DNA of 64,000 nt from CAWAPD01 sp963783865. Its GTDB lineage: Bacteria; Actinomycetota; Thermoleophilia; UBA2241. The notes under the pieces were generated by a model that saw only the letters and a program-made list of their open reading frames with translations, did not search any database and had not been told where the DNA came from. Positions 60,642 through 64,000 of this stretch are shown in pieces (the stretch's first letter is position 1; each line of letters opens with the position of its first letter). The stretch is taken from assembly GCA_963783865.1 (NCBI GenBank), contig CAWAPD010000001.1, positions 868,001-932,000 of the forward strand, read 5' to 3'. The position numbers were made by a program, and so were the translations under genes.

Positions 60642-60707
60642 ACAGTTCATGACCGCGGGGGTTGTTGTCGATACAATCCCGGTCACGGGCGTGGAGGTAC
60701 GCAGCGC

Positions 60708-63700
60708 ATGCAGATGACGCCGGGCGCGAGCAGCGGCAATCCGTTCAAGGCCATCCTGGACGTCGGCGCCGCCCTGGTCTCGAGCCTGCGGCTCGAACAG
60801 GTCTTCGCCAACATCGCCGAGAAGATCGGCGAGGCGATGATGTCGTGGTCGGTCGAGATCCAGACCTACGACCCCCAGCGCGACCTCCTGCGCTTCGAGG
60901 CCTGCTGGTGCCGCGAAGGCCTGAGCGAGGCCGACCAGGCTCGCGTGGGCAGCACCACACCGGTGTCCGAGAGGCCCGATCTGCGGCGGCTGCTCAGCGT
61001 CAAGGAGCTCGTCGAGCGCCGCATCGGCGACCCCGATCTTCCCGCGGACGAGCGCCGCTACATGGAGGGCCGCGGCTACAAGGCGACCCTCAGCGCGCCG
61101 CTCATGGCCGGCGGCAGCGTGATCGGGGTCCTGGGGCTGGCCGAGACCCGCTTCATGCGCACCTTCACCTCGATGGAGAAGGACCTCTTCCACCAGCTCT
61201 GCGACCTCGCCGCGGTCGGCATCGCCAACGCGCAGAGCTTCCGCCGCATGCAGGAGCAGACGCGGCATCTCGACGCCCTGCTCGACTCGAGCCGCGCTGT
61301 GAGCTCGTCTGTCGACCTCGACCAGGTGCTGACCACGGTCGCCGAGAAGTCCGCGAAAGCGCTGGGCTGCCCGGAGTGCTGCATCTACCAGCTCGACGCG
61401 GCGACCGACGAGTTCATCTGGATGTCGCTCTACCCGCGGACGACGATGGAGGAGTGGAAGGAGAGGATCGGCACGCGCTACCCGCTCGAGGAGGGGGACA
61501 GGCGTGCGTTCGAGCTCGCCGCGCCGTACGTGGAGACGTTGTCGGATCCCGACATCGCGCAGGAGTCCCGCGCGTCGATGGAAGAGCTCGGCGAGAAGAC
61601 GGTGCTCAACATCCCCTTCATCTTCGAGAGCGAGCCGGTCGGCCTCATGGTCCTGATCGAGACCGGGGCCGAGCGGCACTTCACCGACGACGAGCTCGAG
61701 CTGGCGCGCGGCCTGGGCGACCAGGCGGCCGCGGCCATCCGCAACGCCATGGCGTACCGGCAGAAGGAGGAGCAGGGCCGCCGCATGCAGGCCCTGCTCG
61801 ACGCCTCGCGCGCGACGACCTCGGTCACCGACCTCGAGGAGCTGTTGGCGGCGGTCACTCGCCAGGCCGGCCTGGCGTTGAGCGCCGACGGGGCCGCCGT
61901 CTACGAATACGACGCCGTCAAGGACACCATCGGCTACCGCGCCATCTACGAGCGCGACGAGACGACGCCGCCCGACGGCGACCTGGGGACCTTCGTCCCG
62001 CTGGCCGACAACGACGGGGAGCGCGCGAACCTCATGGCGCCCGACGTGGTGATCGAGGATCTCGAAGACTCCGCGTTGCCTGCCGACCGGCGACGGAACA
62101 TGGAGAAGTACGAGGAGAACACCACCCTGACGGTGCCGCTGCGCTTCGGCGACACGCCGCTCGGCCTGCTGAGGCTCTACTCCTACTACCGGTCGCGGGA
62201 ATTCACGCAGGGTGAGATCGAGCTGGCCCGTGGCTTGGGCGAGCAGGCGGCGACGGCGATCTGGAACGCGCGCCAGTTCGGTCGCCTGGAACGCGCCCGG
62301 CGCCGGACCGACACCCTGCTGGACGCGAGCAAGACGCTGACGACGAGCCTCGCGTCCGAGGACGTCTTCGACGCGATCACGCGCCGCACCGGCGAAGCGC
62401 TCGGCGCCCCGCGCTGCGCGCTGTACGAGTTCGACGCAGCCGCCGGCGCCCTGACGGCGCGTTCCCTGTACGAGTCCTCGCCGGTCGATGGCTACCAGGA
62501 GCTGAACATGCCGGAACCGCTCGACAAGCGGCCCGGCGATCGCGTCATCCTCGACGGCGGGGAGATGGTCGTGGAGCGCGTCGACGACCCGGCGGTGGAC
62601 CCCGTCACCCGCGCCGAGATGGAATACTGGGGCGAACGCATCGCGGTGAACATCCCGCTGGTCTTCCGCGGGGAGCGACTCGGGATCCTGATGGCGATCT
62701 TCATCGAGGACAGGCCCCCGTTCAGCGAGGACGAGCTGGCCCTGGCGTCGGGTCTCGGCGAGCAGGCGGCGACGGCGCTGTACAACGCCCGCCTCTTCTC
62801 CCACGTCGAGCACGAGCGCCAGCGCACTGCGGCCCTTTTCGAGGCCAGCCGGACCCTCACGTCCACCCTGGTCCGCGACGAGGTCTACGCGCTCGTCACG
62901 GCGCGTGCGGCCGAGACGTTCCAGGCGCCGCGCTGCGACCTGTACGAGTACGACTCCGGCGCCGATACGCTCACGCTGCGCGGCTACTTCGAGCTCGAGC
63001 CGTCGGGGCTCTATGCGAGCGCCGGAGAGCCCCAGCCGATGGCCGAGCGCCCCGGCGACCGGGAGATCCTCGACAGCGGCGAGATCAGCGTCGAGAACGT
63101 CTCCGACCCCGAGGTCGACGCGGCCACCCGGGCAGAGATGGTCGAGTGGGGCGAGAAGACCTGCCTGAACGTGCCGATCAGAGTCAAGGGCGAGCCGCTG
63201 GGACTGCTGATCATCAGCGAGACCGAACATGAGCGCGTGTTCAGCGCCGACGAGCTCGAGCTGGCCCGCGGCCTGGGAGAACAGGTCGGCATGGCCCTGC
63301 AGAACGCGCGGCTGTACTCACGCCTCGAGACGCAGAACCGTCGCCTTCTCGAGCTCCTGCAATCCAGTCGCGAGATGACCGGGGCGATGGACGTCGAGAA
63401 GACGGTCGAGACGATGTGCACCGAGATCGCCGGACTCCTCGACTGCCCCGTGTGTCGCATCGACGTCGGCCTGCGCGACCAGCACGGCGACTACGTGCCG
63501 CCGGTCGTGCTGGCGGCCGACGAGGATCTCGCCGCCAACGCCGAGCCCTCGCTCGAGCAGGATGCGGTCACCACCCAGGCCCTGGAACAACGCCAGCCGG
63601 TCCAGGCCGAGCTGAGCGACGCCGGGCGACGGCTCGTCATCCCGCTGTTCGCCAAGGACGAGCCGTCAGGGTACGTCGACCTCTCCGGTCCGGCCGGCAC

Positions 63701-64000
63701 GCGCTTCGGCGACGACGAGATCGAGGTCGTGCAGATCCTCGCCAACCAGGCCGCCGTGGCGATCGACAACGCGCTGCTGCTGCACGAGCGCGAGAAGCGC
63801 GCCATCACCGACGGCCTGACGGGGCTGTTCAACCACCGCTACTTCTACGACCGCCTGCACTCGGAGATGGCGCGCTCGCTGCGCTACTTCGCGCCGCTCT
63901 CGCTGCTGATCCTCGACGTCGACGACTTCAAGTCGTTCAACGACACCTACGGCCACCAGGCCGGCGACGAGGTCCTGCACGCCATCGGCGAGCTGCTGAT
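60708..64000 (+). CDS. Multi-GAF diguanylate cyclase-type protein (third of three), truncated by the window end
   Basis: The frame is open for 1097 codons to the window edge. By internal repeats it holds six GAF-like domains, each ending in a helix such as ELARGLGEQAATAIWNARQF followed by a coiled linker (LLDASK-type), at about 15-165, 195-345, 370-515, 540-690, 715-860 and 885-1020, then a GGDEF domain starting AITDGLTGLFNHRYFYDRL. The metal-binding lead is intact (LILDVDDFKSFNDTYGHQAGD), unlike in the two upstream paralogues; the GGDEF signature itself is beyond the window. ATG 60708 with GGAGG 10 bases upstream; TACAAT at 60672-60677 may be the -10. No membrane segment. Confidence 0.9.
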   Translation, partial: MQMTPGASSGNPFKAILDVGAALVSSLRLEQVFANIAEKIGEAMMSWSVEIQTYDPQRDLLRFEACWCREGLSEADQARVGSTTPVSERPDLRRLLSVKELVERRIGDPDLPADERRYMEGRGYKATLSAPLMAGGSVIGVLGLAETRFMRTFTSMEKDLFHQLCDLAAVGIANAQSFRRMQEQTRHLDALLDSSRAVSSSVDLDQVLTTVAEKSAKALGCPECCIYQLDAATDEFIWMSLYPRTTMEEWKERIGTRYPLEEGDRRAFELAAPYVETLSDPDIAQESRASMEELGEKTVLNIPFIFESEPVGLMVLIETGAERHFTDDELELARGLGDQAAAAIRNAMAYRQKEEQGRRMQALLDASRATTSVTDLEELLAAVTRQAGLALSADGAAVYEYDAVKDTIGYRAIYERDETTPPDGDLGTFVPLADNDGERANLMAPDVVIEDLEDSALPADRRRNMEKYEENTTLTVPLRFGDTPLGLLRLYSYYRSREFTQGEIELARGLGEQAATAIWNARQFGRLERARRRTDTLLDASKTLTTSLASEDVFDAITRRTGEALGAPRCALYEFDAAAGALTARSLYESSPVDGYQELNMPEPLDKRPGDRVILDGGEMVVERVDDPAVDPVTRAEMEYWGERIAVNIPLVFRGERLGILMAIFIEDRPPFSEDELALASGLGEQAATALYNARLFSHVEHERQRTAALFEASRTLTSTLVRDEVYALVTARAAETFQAPRCDLYEYDSGADTLTLRGYFELEPSGLYASAGEPQPMAERPGDREILDSGEISVENVSDPEVDAATRAEMVEWGEKTCLNVPIRVKGEPLGLLIISETEHERVFSADELELARGLGEQVGMALQNARLYSRLETQNRRLLELLQSSREMTGAMDVEKTVETMCTEIAGLLDCPVCRIDVGLRDQHGDYVPPVVLAADEDLAANAEPSLEQDAVTTQALEQRQPVQAELSDAGRRLVIPLFAKDEPSGYVDLSGPAGTRFGDDEIEVVQILANQAAVAIDNALLLHEREKRAITDGLTGLFNHRYFYDRLHSEMARSLRYFAPLSLLILDVDDFKSFNDTYGHQAGDEVLHAIGELL

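Noticed and set aside
59247..63230. 1327-codon open frame on the minus strand
   Set aside because: Antisense shadow of the GAF-GGDEF genes; low-complexity sequence with no domain.

Overview
The window is 64 kb of very GC-rich bacterial chromosome with dense, short-spaced operons, many GTG starts, several probable leaderless genes and no IS elements, phage genes, CRISPR arrays, tRNAs or rRNAs. The base composition, the combination of a b6/PetD-type quinol oxidoreductase with a separate dihaem c lipoprotein, a full chemosensory operon, and small proteins of the VIMDRR...RRR type point to a high-GC Gram-positive (actinobacterial) lineage, perhaps Thermoleophilia-like. That placement is an inference from gene content and has not been tested by phylogeny.

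Layout. 0-6.5 kb: cobS, a histidine phosphatase, a lipoprotein, a Fur-family regulator with its own operator, and a FecB/FecCD/ABC importer whose ATPase carries an extra C-terminal domain. 6.5-16.6 kb: a Ycf48-like repeat protein, a membrane polyferredoxin, a lipoprotein with a pseudopilin-G-like tail, an L,D-transpeptidase with a 21-bp perfect inverted repeat at its 5' end, a small helical protein, mmsA with a divergent TetR regulator, and another lipoprotein. 16.7-19.6 kb: Rieske, cytochrome b6, PetD, dihaem cytochrome c and a small membrane protein, forming one electron-transfer operon. 19.6-24.8 kb: a peptide-binding-type protein coupled to fabI, small secreted proteins, a methyltransferase, and an ECF sigma/anti-sigma pair. 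24.9-36.8 kb: chemosensory operon cheW-cheR(TPR)-cheW-mcp-cheA(REC)-cheB-REC/PAS/GGDEF, preceded by a sigma-28-like promoter, then murB on the opposite strand and a second mcp. 36.9-40.6 kb: Rrf2 regulator with metY-metX-metW (methionine synthesis by the acetyl-homoserine/sulfhydrylation route). 40.7-48.5 kb: cold-shock protein, an aminopeptidase, a metal-dependent hydrolase, a cupin, a ferredoxin, a peroxiredoxin, an aspartase, a glutamic-peptidase-like lipoprotein, a YhaM-like HD protein and a Pro/Ala-rich protein. 48.5-57.1 kb: MFS transporter, GT87-like membrane protein, aminotransferase, argF, O-methyltransferase with an unusual leader, DUF1385 protein, arginase-family enzyme, thioesterase, small DRR protein. 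57.2-64 kb: three consecutive GAF-domain proteins ending in GGDEF-type domains; the last runs off the window.

The most striking observation is the peroxiredoxin at 43617-44066. The reading frame is continuous over 150 codons except for one in-frame TGA exactly at the peroxidatic cysteine of the family motif, and a hairpin with a GU-containing loop begins 9 bases after the TGA. This is what a bacterial selenocysteine codon with its SECIS element looks like.

A recurring theme is compact G/C-only hairpins (stems of 13-22 bp, often with three-base loops) used as intergenic terminators, several of which include the stop codon of the gene they close. A second theme is redox and signalling: a b6f-like complex, polyferredoxin, selenoperoxiredoxin, iron-type regulator and three sensor proteins with cyclic-di-GMP-type domains.
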